Positions 34,952 through 43,823 of a stretch of DNA of 64,000 nt are shown here, piece after piece. This DNA comes from Mesorhizobium opportunistum WSM2075 (GTDB taxonomy: Bacteria > Pseudomonadota > Alphaproteobacteria > Rhizobiales > Rhizobiaceae), in contig NC_015675.1 of assembly GCF_000176035.2 (NCBI RefSeq), positions 2,980,001 to 3,044,000 on the forward strand. The letters are read 5' to 3'. The notes below the pieces were generated by a model that was not told where the DNA came from, did not search any database, and saw nothing but the letters and a program-made list of their open reading frames with translations. The position numbers and the translations under genes were made by a program. The first letter of the stretch is position 1; each line of letters starts with the position of its first letter.

Positions 34952-35620
34952 ATGGCTTCTTTCAGGCCCAAATATATTACCTTCGACTGCTACGGTACGT
35001 TGACCAATTTCCAGATGGCGGAAGCGGCGCGAGACCTTTACGGCAGCCGGCTCGACGAACCGCGTATGCAGGAGTTCATCAAGAACTTCGCCGCCTATCG
35101 GCTCGACGAGATCATGGGTGACTGGAAGCCTTACGCCGACGTTGTCCACAACGCGCTCGAGCGGGCCTGCAAGCGCAATGGTGTTGCCTTCAGCCCTGAC
35201 GACGCCAGGATGGTCTATGAACGTGTCCCGACCTGGGGGCCCCATGCAGATGTCCCAGCCGGCCTAGCTAAGGTCGCCAAGGAAATTCCGCTGGTCATCC
35301 TGTCCAACGCCATGAACGCGCAGATCATGTCCAATGTCGAGAAGCTCGGCGCGCCGTTCCATGCCGTCTACACGGCCGAGCAGGCGCAGGCTTACAAGCC
35401 ACGGTTCAAGGCCTTCGAATATATGTTCGACAGGTTGGGCTGCGGCCCGGAAGATATTCTTCACTGCTCGTCCTCGTTCCGCTACGACCTGATGTCGGCA
35501 CATGATCTCGGCATCACGAACAAGGTCTGGGTCAATCGCGGCCACGAACCGGCAAACCCTTACTATGGCTATGTCGAGATATCAGACATTTCGGGTCTCC
35601 CGGGAGTGGTCGGGCTTTGA
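34952..35620 (+). CDS. HAD superfamily hydrolase, haloacid dehalogenase type II-like (copy 2)
   Basis: The 222-residue protein has motif I ITFDCYGTLTNF (nucleophile Asp near 10), motif II VILSNAMNAQI, Lys in AQAYKPRFKAFEYMF and motif IV SSSFRYDLMSAHDLGITNKVW. It keeps the canonical D-x-Y-G-T that copy 1 lacks. The start at 34952 has GGAG 10 bp upstream; the long frame before it is antisense to the GNAT and aminotransferase genes. It lies 16 bp before the PuuB-like oxidase and is in its operon. The activity is unknown: 2-haloacid dehalogenation is possible, but a phosphatase or accessory role is equally likely. Confidence 0.8.
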   Translation: MASFRPKYITFDCYGTLTNFQMAEAARDLYGSRLDEPRMQEFIKNFAAYRLDEIMGDWKPYADVVHNALERACKRNGVAFSPDDARMVYERVPTWGPHADVPAGLAKVAKEIPLVILSNAMNAQIMSNVEKLGAPFHAVYTAEQAQAYKPRFKAFEYMFDRLGCGPEDILHCSSSFRYDLMSAHDLGITNKVWVNRGHEPANPYYGYVEISDISGLPGVVGL

Positions 35621-35636
35621 AACAGGCGGATCGTCG

Positions 35637-36911
35637 ATGAAATTGATCTCCTACTGGCACGATACCGCCCCTGTCTTTTCCGGCGGAGCGCAAGGCCCGG
35701 TCGAGGGGCACTATGATGCCGTCATCGTCGGTGGCGGCTTCACCGGTCTCGCTGCGGCGCGCCAACTGGCGAAGGCCGGCGCGAAGGTGGCGGTGCTGGA
35801 GGCGCAGCGCGTGGGCTGGGGCGCATCCGGCCGCAATGGCGGGCACCTGAACAACGGCCTCGCTCACAGCTACCTCTCTGCCAAGGCGGAACTCGGCAAG
35901 GAACGCGCGATCGCGCTCTACCGCACGCTCGACGACTCCGTCGACACCATTGAGGCGCTGGTTGCCGAAGAGGGCATCGACTGCAATTTCCGCCGCGCCG
36001 GCAAGCTGAAGCTCGCCTCCAAGCCGCAGCATTTCCAAGCGATCGCCCGCAATTTCGAAGCCCTCCATGCGGAAGTGGATCCGGATACGGCGCTGCTGTC
36101 GGCGGTCGACCTCAAATCCGAGATCGGCTCGCCCTTCCACGGCGCGATGCTGTCGAAGAAGAGCGCCATGATGCATATGGGCCGCTATGTGGCAGGCCTT
36201 GCGACAGCCGCCGCCCGCCACGGCGCCATCATCCACGAGAATGCGGCGGTGACCGACCGCAAGCAGGTCGGTGGCATCCATGAGCTGACGACCTCCCGCG
36301 GCCGCATCAGCGCCGACAATGTGCTGGTAGCGACCGGCGCCTATACCACGCCGAATTTCAGCTATTTTCGCCGCAGGATCATCTCCGTCGGCAGCTTCAT
36401 CATCGCCACGCGGCCGTTGAGCGACGCCGAGATCACTGCCACCATGCCCGGCAACCGGACATGCGTCACCTCGATGAATATCGGCAACTACTTCCGGCTT
36501 TCACCGGACAGGCGCCTGATCTTCGGCGGTCGCGCGCGCTTCTCGGCGACTTCGGACCAGCGCTCGGATTCGAAGAGCGGACAGATATTGCAGGGGGGCC
36601 TCGCGGCGATCTTCCCGCAGCTCGCCAAGGTCGAGATCGACTATTGTTGGGGTGGGCTGGTCGACATGACCAAGGACCGTTTTCCGCGGGCCGGCTATCA
36701 TGACGGGGTCTGGTACGCGATGGGCTATTCCGGCCACGGCGCGCAGCTTTCCACCCATCTCGGCATGGTCCTGGCCGATGCCATGCTCGGCCGCGAAGAC
36801 CGCAATCCGATGAAGGGGCTCAAGTGGCCTGCCATTCCCGGTTATTCCGGCAAGCCCTGGTTCCTGCCGATGGTCGGCCTCTATTACAAGGCGCTCGACC
36901 GGATCCAGTGA
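35637..36911 (+). CDS. FAD-dependent amine oxidase, PuuB/OrdL-like
   Basis: The 424-residue protein has the FAD motif AVIVGGGFTGLAAARQLAKAG (about 30-50) and VGWGASGRNGGHLNNG, a pattern typical of gamma-glutamylputrescine oxidase (PuuB) and OrdL. The C-terminus has YCWGGLVDMTKDRFPRAG and YAMGYSGHGAQLSTHLG. PuuB oxidises an N-acylated diamine to the aldehyde with release of ammonia and H2O2. By analogy this enzyme probably acts on an acylated or secondary amine, and the convergent aldehyde dehydrogenase would take the product. No glutamylputrescine synthetase is visible in the window, so the acyl group may differ. Confidence 0.83.
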   Translation: MKLISYWHDTAPVFSGGAQGPVEGHYDAVIVGGGFTGLAAARQLAKAGAKVAVLEAQRVGWGASGRNGGHLNNGLAHSYLSAKAELGKERAIALYRTLDDSVDTIEALVAEEGIDCNFRRAGKLKLASKPQHFQAIARNFEALHAEVDPDTALLSAVDLKSEIGSPFHGAMLSKKSAMMHMGRYVAGLATAAARHGAIIHENAAVTDRKQVGGIHELTTSRGRISADNVLVATGAYTTPNFSYFRRRIISVGSFIIATRPLSDAEITATMPGNRTCVTSMNIGNYFRLSPDRRLIFGGRARFSATSDQRSDSKSGQILQGGLAAIFPQLAKVEIDYCWGGLVDMTKDRFPRAGYHDGVWYAMGYSGHGAQLSTHLGMVLADAMLGREDRNPMKGLKWPAIPGYSGKPWFLPMVGLYYKALDRIQ

Positions 36912-36951
36912 GCTTCGATACGGTCCGCTTTGGGCTCTCAGCCAAATGGCC

Positions 36952-38409
36952 TCAGCTGAGCCCGCCCATGTGGAAGCTCTTCATCTCGAGATATTCCTCG
37001 ATGCCGACCTGCGCCCCCTCACGGCCGAGGCCGGACTGCTTGACGCCGCCGAAGGGGGCGACTTCCATCGAGACCGAGCCGGTGTTGAGCCCCACCATGC
37101 CGAACTCCAGCGCCTCGCCGACGCGCCAGGCGCGTTTCAGGTTCTCGGTGTAGAAGTAGGAAGCAAGCCCGTAGGGCGTGCCGTTGGCGAGCGTGATCGC
37201 CTCCTCTTCCGTCTCGAACCGGAAAAGCGGTGCGACCGGGCCGAACGTTTCCTCACCGGCAAGCTGCATGTCCTTCGTGGCGCCGGTCAGCACCAGCGGC
37301 GCGACATATTGAGGACCGTCCGGCAATGCCGGCCTCGTTGTGATGATCGAAGCACCCTTGGCGAGCGCGTCCTGGACATGGCGGTTGATCTTCTCGACCG
37401 CCGCCATGTTGATCATCGGCCCGATGGCGACACCGGCTTGAGTGCCCGGTCCGACCGTCATGGCGTTGACGCGAGCGGAAAGCTTGGCGGCGAAGGCTTC
37501 GTAGACACCGGCCTGGACGAGGATGCGGTTGGCGCAGACGCAGGTCTGTCCGCCATTGCGGAATTTCGAGACAAGCGCGCCCTCGACGGCGAGATCGAGA
37601 TCGGCGTCGTCGAAGACGATGAGGGGCGCGTTGCCGCCGAGTTCGAGGCTGAGCCGTTTGACAGTATCGGCCGCGCCGCGCATCAGCAGCGAACCGACCC
37701 GCGTCGAGCCGGTGAAGGAGATCTTGCGAACGGTCTCGTTGGCCATGATCTCGTTGCCGATCTCGGCCGGCATGCCGGTGACGATGTTGATGACGCCGGC
37801 AGGGATGCCCGCGCGTTCGGCAAGCACGCCGAGCGCCAGCGCCGAATAGGGCGTGAACTCGGATGGCTTGATCACAACCGTGCAGCCGGCGGCCAGCGCC
37901 GGCGCGACCTTGCGGGTGATCATCGCGTTGGGGAAGTTCCACGGCGTGATGATGCCGCACACACCGACCGGCTCCTTGAGCACGATGATACGCCGGTCCG
38001 GCGTCGGCGAGGGGATGGTGTGGCCGTTGATGCGGCGTGCCTCCTCGGCAAACCATTTGACGAAGGACGCCCCGTAGCGGATCTCGCCTTTGGCCTCGTC
38101 CAGCGGCTTGCCCTGTTCCGTCGTCAGGATCAGCGCGAGATCGTCCAGATGCGCCAGCATCAGGCCATGCCAGGCCTCCAGGAGGCCAGCGCGCTCGGCG
38201 TTGGTCTTCTTCTTCCAGCCAGCATAAGCGGACGCCGCGGCCTCGATGGCCGCCCGGGTCTCATGACCGGCCATGTCGGGCACCGTGCCGATCGCGCATT
38301 GAGCAGCCGGATCGACAACATCGACCGTCTTGCCGGAGCCGGCGGCGACCCATTTGCCGTCGATCAGGCCGGCTTCGCGGAAGAGACTTTTGTCTTTGAG
38401 ATTTTTCAT
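36952..38409 (-). CDS. Succinate-semialdehyde dehydrogenase-like aldehyde dehydrogenase (GabD type)
   Basis: The 485-residue ALDH has ITPWNFPNAMITRK (catalytic Asn), SFTGSTRVG (NAD loop), the general base in LELGGNAP and the nucleophile in GGQTCVCANR (Cys-x-Cys). The C-terminal part includes EETFGPVAPLF and GLNTGSVSMEVAPFGGVKQSG, characteristic of GabD. It should oxidise succinate semialdehyde or a related omega-acid aldehyde to a dicarboxylate using NAD(P)+. The start MKNLKDKSLFREA at 38409 matches family length. It is the last gene of a three-gene minus-strand operon. Confidence 0.88.
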   Translation of the reverse strand: MKNLKDKSLFREAGLIDGKWVAAGSGKTVDVVDPAAQCAIGTVPDMAGHETRAAIEAAASAYAGWKKKTNAERAGLLEAWHGLMLAHLDDLALILTTEQGKPLDEAKGEIRYGASFVKWFAEEARRINGHTIPSPTPDRRIIVLKEPVGVCGIITPWNFPNAMITRKVAPALAAGCTVVIKPSEFTPYSALALGVLAERAGIPAGVINIVTGMPAEIGNEIMANETVRKISFTGSTRVGSLLMRGAADTVKRLSLELGGNAPLIVFDDADLDLAVEGALVSKFRNGGQTCVCANRILVQAGVYEAFAAKLSARVNAMTVGPGTQAGVAIGPMINMAAVEKINRHVQDALAKGASIITTRPALPDGPQYVAPLVLTGATKDMQLAGEETFGPVAPLFRFETEEEAITLANGTPYGLASYFYTENLKRAWRVGEALEFGMVGLNTGSVSMEVAPFGGVKQSGLGREGAQVGIEEYLEMKSFHMGGLS

Positions 38410-38426
38410 CGAAAACGACCTTGCAA

Positions 38427-39470
38427 TCAGGAGAGCGCTGCGACGACGGCGGCCGTGATGGCCTGCGTTCTGTCTTTGCCCGGAATGGTTCCAATGCCGC
38501 GCGCGGTTGTCGCCTCGACCGCTTGCATGACCCGCCCGGCTGCGGCCGCTTCGCCGAGATGGTCGAGCATCATGGCGCCGGACCATATAGTGGCGATGGG
38601 ATTGGCGATGCCCAGATGCGCGATGTCGGGCGCCGACCCGTGCACAGGCTCGAACATGGATGGTGCCGAGCGGTCGGGATTAATGTTGGCCGAGGCGGCG
38701 TAGCCGAGCCCACCCTGGATCGCTGCGCCGATGTCGGTCAGGATATCGCCGAACAGGTTGGAGGCGACGACCACGTCGAGGCTCTCCGGCGCCATGATCA
38801 TGCGCGCGGCGAGCGCATCGACATGATAGCTGGTGACATCGACGTCAGAGTACTCCGCAGTCAGCTTTCGCGTGATCTCGTCCCAGAACACCATCGAATA
38901 TGTCTGCGCGTTGGATTTGGTGACGGAGGCGAGCTTGCCGCGCCGTGTCCGCGCCTGCTCGAAGCCGAAGCGCAGGATGCGCTCGACGCCGGCGCGGGTG
39001 AAGATCGAGGTTTCCACCGCGACCTCGTCCAGAGTGCCTTGATGCACGCGCCCGCCGGCGCCCGAATATTCGCCCTCGGTGTTCTCGCGGATGCACAATA
39101 TGTCGAAGCTCTCGGCACGCAGTGGGCCCTTGACGCCCGGCAGCAGGCGGTGCGGCCTGATGTTGGCGTATTGCACGAATGCCTTGCGGATCGGCAGCAG
39201 CAGGCCGTGCAACGAAACGGAATCCGGGACCTCCGCCGGCCAGCCGACGGCGCCCAGAAGAATGGCGTCGAAGCCGCGCAAGCTCTCGATGCCGTCTTCG
39301 GGCATCATGCGGCCGGTATCCTTGTAGAATTTGCAGGACCAAGGGAACTCGGTTCCCGTCAAGGCAAAGCCCGCGTGTTTGGCTGCGGTCTCCAGCACCG
39401 TCCAGGCGGCGGCGGTCACATCGCGGCCGATGCCGTCACCGGGGATCAAAGCGATCAAGTAGGGCTTCAT
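38427..39470 (-). CDS. Tartrate dehydrogenase/decarboxylase-like enzyme (copy 1)
   Basis: This 347-residue member of the isocitrate/isopropylmalate dehydrogenase superfamily has IPGDGIGRDVTAAAW, QYANIRPHRLLPGV, RENTEGEYSGAGGR (substrate-binding Arg/Ser loop), the Lys in VTKSNAQTYS, metal Asp in GDILTDIGAAIQGG and MFEPVHGSAPDI. These features match the tartrate dehydrogenase/D-malate dehydrogenase branch. It would oxidise a 2-hydroxy-dicarboxylate, often with decarboxylation. The second ATG (39470) is better spaced from AGAGAG than the first at 39476. A paralogue is at 50014-51114. Confidence 0.82.
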   Translation of the reverse strand: MKPYLIALIPGDGIGRDVTAAAWTVLETAAKHAGFALTGTEFPWSCKFYKDTGRMMPEDGIESLRGFDAILLGAVGWPAEVPDSVSLHGLLLPIRKAFVQYANIRPHRLLPGVKGPLRAESFDILCIRENTEGEYSGAGGRVHQGTLDEVAVETSIFTRAGVERILRFGFEQARTRRGKLASVTKSNAQTYSMVFWDEITRKLTAEYSDVDVTSYHVDALAARMIMAPESLDVVVASNLFGDILTDIGAAIQGGLGYAASANINPDRSAPSMFEPVHGSAPDIAHLGIANPIATIWSGAMMLDHLGEAAAAGRVMQAVEATTARGIGTIPGKDRTQAITAAVVAALS

Positions 39471-39480
39471 CGGCATCTCT

Positions 39481-40944
39481 CTAGAGGCTGATCAGGACGC
39501 TCTTGGTCCTGCGGTTGGCGAGATAGGCCTCGCGGCCGAGATCCTTGCCGATGCCGGAGCGCTTGTAGCCGCCGGTCGGCAGGATATGGTCGCGCGAGCG
39601 GCTGTAGCGGTTGATCCAGACGGTGCCCGCTTCGAGCTTGCCTGCCAGACGGATCGTGCGGGACAGGTCGGCGGTGAACAGGCCGGAAGCCAGCCCGTAG
39701 GTTGGATGGCTGGACAACGCCAGCGCCTCTTCCTCGGTCTCGAAGGTCTGGATGGTGAGGACCGGGCCGAAGATTTCCTCGACGATCGCCGGATTGGCCT
39801 GGTCGACATCAGAGATCAGCGTCGGCTGGTAGAAATAGCCGGGGCTGTCCATGACGCCGCCACCGGTCAGGCATTCGCCGCCGGCCTCGATCGCGGACCG
39901 CACGATGCTGTCGACACGGGCCCGCTGCCGTTCCGAGATAACAGGCGAATACTGCGTCGCCTCGTTCCAGGTCGGGCCGGGCCGCACCGCCTTCATCCTC
40001 TCCAGGATGGCAGCCGTCAACCTGTCGGCCACGCTCCTCTCGACGATCAGGCGCGTGCCGGCGACGCAGGCCTGACCGGCATTGAAGGTGACGCTGCCGG
40101 CGATGGCCGTCGTGGCCTTCTCCATATCGGCATCGGCAAAGACGATCTGCGGGCTCTTGCCGCCGAGTTCCAGCGTCATCGGCTTGACGCCGGTGCGAGC
40201 GACGTTCTCCATGATCGCTGAGCCGGCGCGGGTCGAGCCGGTGAACGAGACCTTGGCGATCTCGGGATGGCCGGTCAGTGCCGTGCCGGTCGTCGGGCCG
40301 TCTCCCAGCACGACGTTTATGAGCCCTGCCGGCAGGCCCGCCCTCACGGCGAGTTGCGCCATGTAGACTGCCGAGAAGGGTGTCATTTCCGACGGCTTCA
40401 GAACGACCGCATTGCCCGCGGCCAATGCTGGACCAAGCTTCCATCCGGCCATCGAGATCGGGAAATTCCAGGGCGTGATCGCACCGACCACGCCATAGGG
40501 CTCGCTCATGATCATGCCGAGAGTGGCGTCGTCGGTCGGCACGAGCTCGCTGCCTTCCTTGTCGGCGAACTCGGCAAAGAAGCGGATCTGCTCGGCGGTG
40601 ATGGCGATATCGCCGGCAACGAGCTGGCCGACGGGCCGGGTGGAGCACAGCGCCTCGATCCTGGCCAGCGTTTCGGCCTCCGCCTCGATCAGGTCGGCCC
40701 AGGCCTGGAGCGCCTTCGTCCGTTCGCGCGGCCGAACGCCGCCCCAGTTGCTGGCCTTCAGCGCCGCCTTGGCGCTTTCCACCGCACGATTGACCATATC
40801 GACGCCGGCCACGGGGCAGCCGGCATATGCCTTGCCATCCGACGGACGGCGCATCTCGATGGCACTCTCGGCCGCGATCATCTCCCCGCCAATGAAATGA
40901 CCGACGGGAAGCGAGACGGTATCCGGATCGAAGCTCAAGCCCAT
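39481..40944 (-). CDS. Aldehyde dehydrogenase family protein
   Basis: The 487-residue ALDH has ITPWNFPISMAGWK, VLKPSEMTP, SFTGSTRAGSAI, the base LELGGKSPQIVF and the nucleophile in NAGQACVAGTRL. The tail WINRYSRSRDHILPTGGYKRSG is typical of betaine/gamma-aminobutyraldehyde-like ALDHs. It is the first gene of the unit with the tartrate dehydrogenase-like and GabD-like genes, 10 bp before the next. Probable substrate: an aminoaldehyde or acylaminoaldehyde made by the PuuB-like oxidase. The ATG at 40944 is preferred over a GTG at 40953. Confidence 0.85.
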   Translation of the reverse strand: MGLSFDPDTVSLPVGHFIGGEMIAAESAIEMRRPSDGKAYAGCPVAGVDMVNRAVESAKAALKASNWGGVRPRERTKALQAWADLIEAEAETLARIEALCSTRPVGQLVAGDIAITAEQIRFFAEFADKEGSELVPTDDATLGMIMSEPYGVVGAITPWNFPISMAGWKLGPALAAGNAVVLKPSEMTPFSAVYMAQLAVRAGLPAGLINVVLGDGPTTGTALTGHPEIAKVSFTGSTRAGSAIMENVARTGVKPMTLELGGKSPQIVFADADMEKATTAIAGSVTFNAGQACVAGTRLIVERSVADRLTAAILERMKAVRPGPTWNEATQYSPVISERQRARVDSIVRSAIEAGGECLTGGGVMDSPGYFYQPTLISDVDQANPAIVEEIFGPVLTIQTFETEEEALALSSHPTYGLASGLFTADLSRTIRLAGKLEAGTVWINRYSRSRDHILPTGGYKRSGIGKDLGREAYLANRRTKSVLISL

Positions 40945-41091
40945 GGTACCCACTCTGGAATATTCTGCAGAAGCCTAGCGCGGGCTCTGGCGCAGCATGC
41001 GCCGTTCGACGATCGGTCGCGGATGATTGTTGTGTGCCGGCGATGACAGACGGCAAAATCTGTTGCGGAGGCCGGCGCCTCCGCCCTCCCG

Positions 41092-41460
41092 TTACCCTAC
41101 GGTCACGTAGATCTTGCGTACCGTCTCAATGGTCTTCCAAACCCCGGTGAAGCCAGGTTTCATCACGAAGCTGTCGCCGGCGCGATAGGTCACCGGCTTG
41201 CCGCCGTCGGGCGTGATTTCGATCAACCCGGAGAGGATGTGGCAGAACTCGAAAGTCTCGCCTTTGATCGAGCGCGTTTCGCCGGGCGTCGCCTCCCAGA
41301 CGCCGGTATGGACGAGGTCGCCCTTGGCGACATCCTGCGCCCAGGTTTTGAAGCCAGGGTCGCCGGAAATCAGCCGTTCGGGCAGCGCCGCGGATTCGCG
41401 CGGCTGGAAGACAGGTCTGGTATCGACGGTCTTGAGCAGGGACAAGGGATGGCCTTTCAT
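41092..41460 (-). CDS. Cupin domain protein
   Basis: A 122-residue single-domain cupin: GVWEATPGETRSIKGETFEFCHILSG gives the first cupin motif, with Glu and His ligands, and VTYRAGDSFVMKPGFTGVWKT the second. Small cupins of this class are often encoded beside PuuB-like oxidases and may act as isomerases, aminohydrolases or sensors. The start at 41460 was chosen because residues before MKGHPLSLL do not look like cupin sequence; the ribosome site is poor. It lies 66 bp after the GhrA-like gene in the same direction. Confidence 0.72.
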   Translation of the reverse strand: MKGHPLSLLKTVDTRPVFQPRESAALPERLISGDPGFKTWAQDVAKGDLVHTGVWEATPGETRSIKGETFEFCHILSGLIEITPDGGKPVTYRAGDSFVMKPGFTGVWKTIETVRKIYVTVG

Positions 41461-41526
41461 GTTGGAGGATCTTGGCTTGATGTGTCTTTGTCCCAGAACC
41501 GCTGCACACTTCCGGGTGAGATGCAC

Positions 41527-42450
41527 TTAGTAGCCGCGCGACCGGTCGACGAGCCCGATGGGATCAAGACCGGCGCGGTAACGCCTGATGTTTTCGACAA
41601 CCGCCTTTGCTGCGCTGGCGGGCTGGGTGACGCTGGCGACATGCGGGGTCAGGATGACCTTCGGATGCAACCAGAACGGATGACCTGCCGGCAGCGGTTC
41701 GGGATCGGTGACGTCGATCATCGCCGCCGAAAGGTGGCCGCTGTCGAGCGCGGTGACGAGGGCTTCGTCGTCGAGCTGCGGCCCGCGGCCGGTGTGGACG
41801 ATTGCCGCCCCCTCAGGCAGTTGCGCAAACAGGCCGGCATCGAGCAAACCGCGCGTCTCCTCGGTCAGCGGCAGCAGGCAGATCAATATGTCGCTGACGG
41901 CGAGCATCTCGCTCAGCCCGGGCTCGCCATGGTGGCAGGTCACGCCCTCGATCCGCCGGGGCGAGCGGCTCCATCCGGCGAGCGGAAAGCCGAAGGGCTT
42001 CAGGCGGTCGAGGACGGCTTGGCCAAGCTGTCCGAGGCCGAGCACGCCTATCCGGCGCGCCCCGGCCTGGAGCTGCGCGATGTCAGCCCATTCGCCGGCG
42101 CGCTGCTGCGCGAGATATCCAGGCAGGTTGCGGTGGAGCGCGAGTACGGCCAGCGTCACATATTCCTGCATCATGCGCACGATGCCTTCCTCGATCATGC
42201 GCACGACCTTCACGTTCGCAGGTACCGCATCGAGGCGAAATTGGTCGACGCCGGCGCCGATGGAAAACAGGATTTCCAAGTTCGTATAAACAACGAGATT
42301 GTCCGGCACGGTCCAGCTGATCAGATAGCGCACGGCGTCGGGATCGACCGTCGCGGCATCCATCGTGATGGGAACATCCGGCAGTTCTGTCGCGAATACC
42401 TCGCAGAAGATCGCGCCGCGGCGTGCATCGGAATTGAACAGGAATGTCAT
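41527..42450 (-). CDS. D-2-hydroxyacid dehydrogenase, GhrA-like
   Basis: This 307-residue protein has the GhrA signature: [36 protein letters not shown], nucleotide motif [17 protein letters not shown] (near 137), catalytic Arg in [14 protein letters not shown], Asp in [16 protein letters not shown] and His in [12 protein letters not shown]. It should reduce glyoxylate, hydroxypyruvate or another 2-keto acid. In this context it may reduce a 2-keto acid made by deamination. It follows the M20 deacylase by 10 bp and is co-transcribed with it. Confidence 0.85.
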   Translation of the reverse strand: MTFLFNSDARRGAIFCEVFATELPDVPITMDAATVDPDAVRYLISWTVPDNLVVYTNLEILFSIGAGVDQFRLDAVPANVKVVRMIEEGIVRMMQEYVTLAVLALHRNLPGYLAQQRAGEWADIAQLQAGARRIGVLGLGQLGQAVLDRLKPFGFPLAGWSRSPRRIEGVTCHHGEPGLSEMLAVSDILICLLPLTEETRGLLDAGLFAQLPEGAAIVHTGRGPQLDDEALVTALDSGHLSAAMIDVTDPEPLPAGHPFWLHPKVILTPHVASVTQPASAAKAVVENIRRYRAGLDPIGLVDRSRGY

Positions 42451-42460
42451 TCCGTTCCTC

Positions 42461-43585
42461 TCATGCCGCGCAGCGGACGCCCAGAGCCTCGATCACTCGC
42501 TGACAGGCGGTGAGTTCGCTGGCAAGGATGTATTCGTTAGGCTTGTGGGCGCGGTCTATGTCGCCGGGTCCGCAAATGATCGCATCGAGCCCGGCGGCCT
42601 GGTAAAGTCCGGCCTCCGTGCCGTAGCTGACGGCGGCGAGCGGCGCTTCGCCGGTCAGTTCGCCCAGCAGTGCCGCAAGCGCCGTATCCTGAGGCAGCGA
42701 CAGCGCCGGATAAGCGCTCATCGGCCTCCACTCGATACGAAAACCGTCGGCCACGAGGGCCTCTGCCCGCGCCTTGACCGGCGCGAGCAGGCTTGCCGGG
42801 TCGACACCAGGTATGGCGCGTGCCTCCAGGTCCAAAGTGCAGGTGTCGGGGATGATGTTGACCTGATGTCCGCCTGCCACGACGCCCGCCTGCAGCGAGG
42901 AGTAGGGCGGCTCGAAGGCGGCATCGAACGGACCGTGTGTCAGCCGCTCGGCTTCGCTCACGGCGGCGCTCAGCGCATAGGCCATGGCATGGACGGCGTT
43001 GAGCCCGAGATCGGGCCTCGAGGAATGGCCCGAGCGCCCGTTGACGATCACCCGGGCGGCGGCCTTACCCTTATGGCCGCGCACGGCGCGCATGCCGCTC
43101 GGCTCGCCGACGATGACGCCCAACGGCTTCGCGCACAATTCGGGAAGGTGGGCGATCAAATGCGGCACGCCACGGCATCCGACCTCCTCGTCGTAGGAAA
43201 AGGCGAGGTGGATAGGCCCGGCAAGGCGCAGTCCCGTCAGCGCGGGCACGGCCGCGAGTGCCGCGGCAAGAAACCCCTTCATGTCCGTGGTGCCGCGTCC
43301 ATAGAGCCGTTCGCCCTCCTTGCGCAGTGCGAAAGGGCTCGAACTCCATTGCGGCTCGCTGGCGGGAACGACGTCCATATGGCCGGACAGGATATAGCCG
43401 GGGACATCGGCGGGGCCGATCGTCGCGAAAAGATTGGAACGATCGCCTTCCGGCCCCGGAAGCACGGTGACCTGAACTCGGTGTTCAGCGAGATAGGTCT
43501 TGATCCAGCCCGCGATATCGCCGTTCGGCCTGCCGGCGACCGTTGGAAAAGCGACGAGACGATCGAGGATGTCGAAGACGTCCAT
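42461..43585 (-). CDS. M20 family deacylase, acetylornithine deacetylase (ArgE)-like
   Basis: The 374-residue metallopeptidase has the metal ligands in [10 protein letters not shown] (His), [13 protein letters not shown] (Asp), YDEEVGCRG (Glu-Glu) and a late His in [31 protein letters not shown] is the dimerisation-domain signature of ArgE/DapE. It would remove an N-acyl group from an amino acid or amine in the cytosol. Its position in an amine-catabolic island with two GNATs, rather than with arginine biosynthesis genes, suggests an N-acylated catabolic intermediate. It is divergent from the second GNAT across 238 bp. Confidence 0.84.
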   Translation of the reverse strand: MDVFDILDRLVAFPTVAGRPNGDIAGWIKTYLAEHRVQVTVLPGPEGDRSNLFATIGPADVPGYILSGHMDVVPASEPQWSSSPFALRKEGERLYGRGTTDMKGFLAAALAAVPALTGLRLAGPIHLAFSYDEEVGCRGVPHLIAHLPELCAKPLGVIVGEPSGMRAVRGHKGKAAARVIVNGRSGHSSRPDLGLNAVHAMAYALSAAVSEAERLTHGPFDAAFEPPYSSLQAGVVAGGHQVNIIPDTCTLDLEARAIPGVDPASLLAPVKARAEALVADGFRIEWRPMSAYPALSLPQDTALAALLGELTGEAPLAAVSYGTEAGLYQAAGLDAIICGPGDIDRAHKPNEYILASELTACQRVIEALGVRCAA

Positions 43586-43823
43586 TCCAGTCCTCAAAAC
43601 GTTCGGGTTCGCCGGGATCGGAGCCGTCGACCATATGCTGCTAGATTTCCAGAGAGAGTGTGTGCATTCTTTCGCGATTGCGTGCCGAAAGCTGAAATGT
43701 TTCAGTTGAATCTTGCGTTGCCGCGCGGCTTTCGAGCTGATCGTACCGGTCCGCTCGTTTAGCGTTGGCGGGCAGAGGGTGGCTGTCGTTGTGCCGCGCT
43801 CGGTAGGACAATCTTGTAGGGGC

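Noticed and set aside
36946..38703. 585-codon plus-strand open frame
   Set aside because: Antisense to the GabD-like dehydrogenase, which has intact catalytic motifs.
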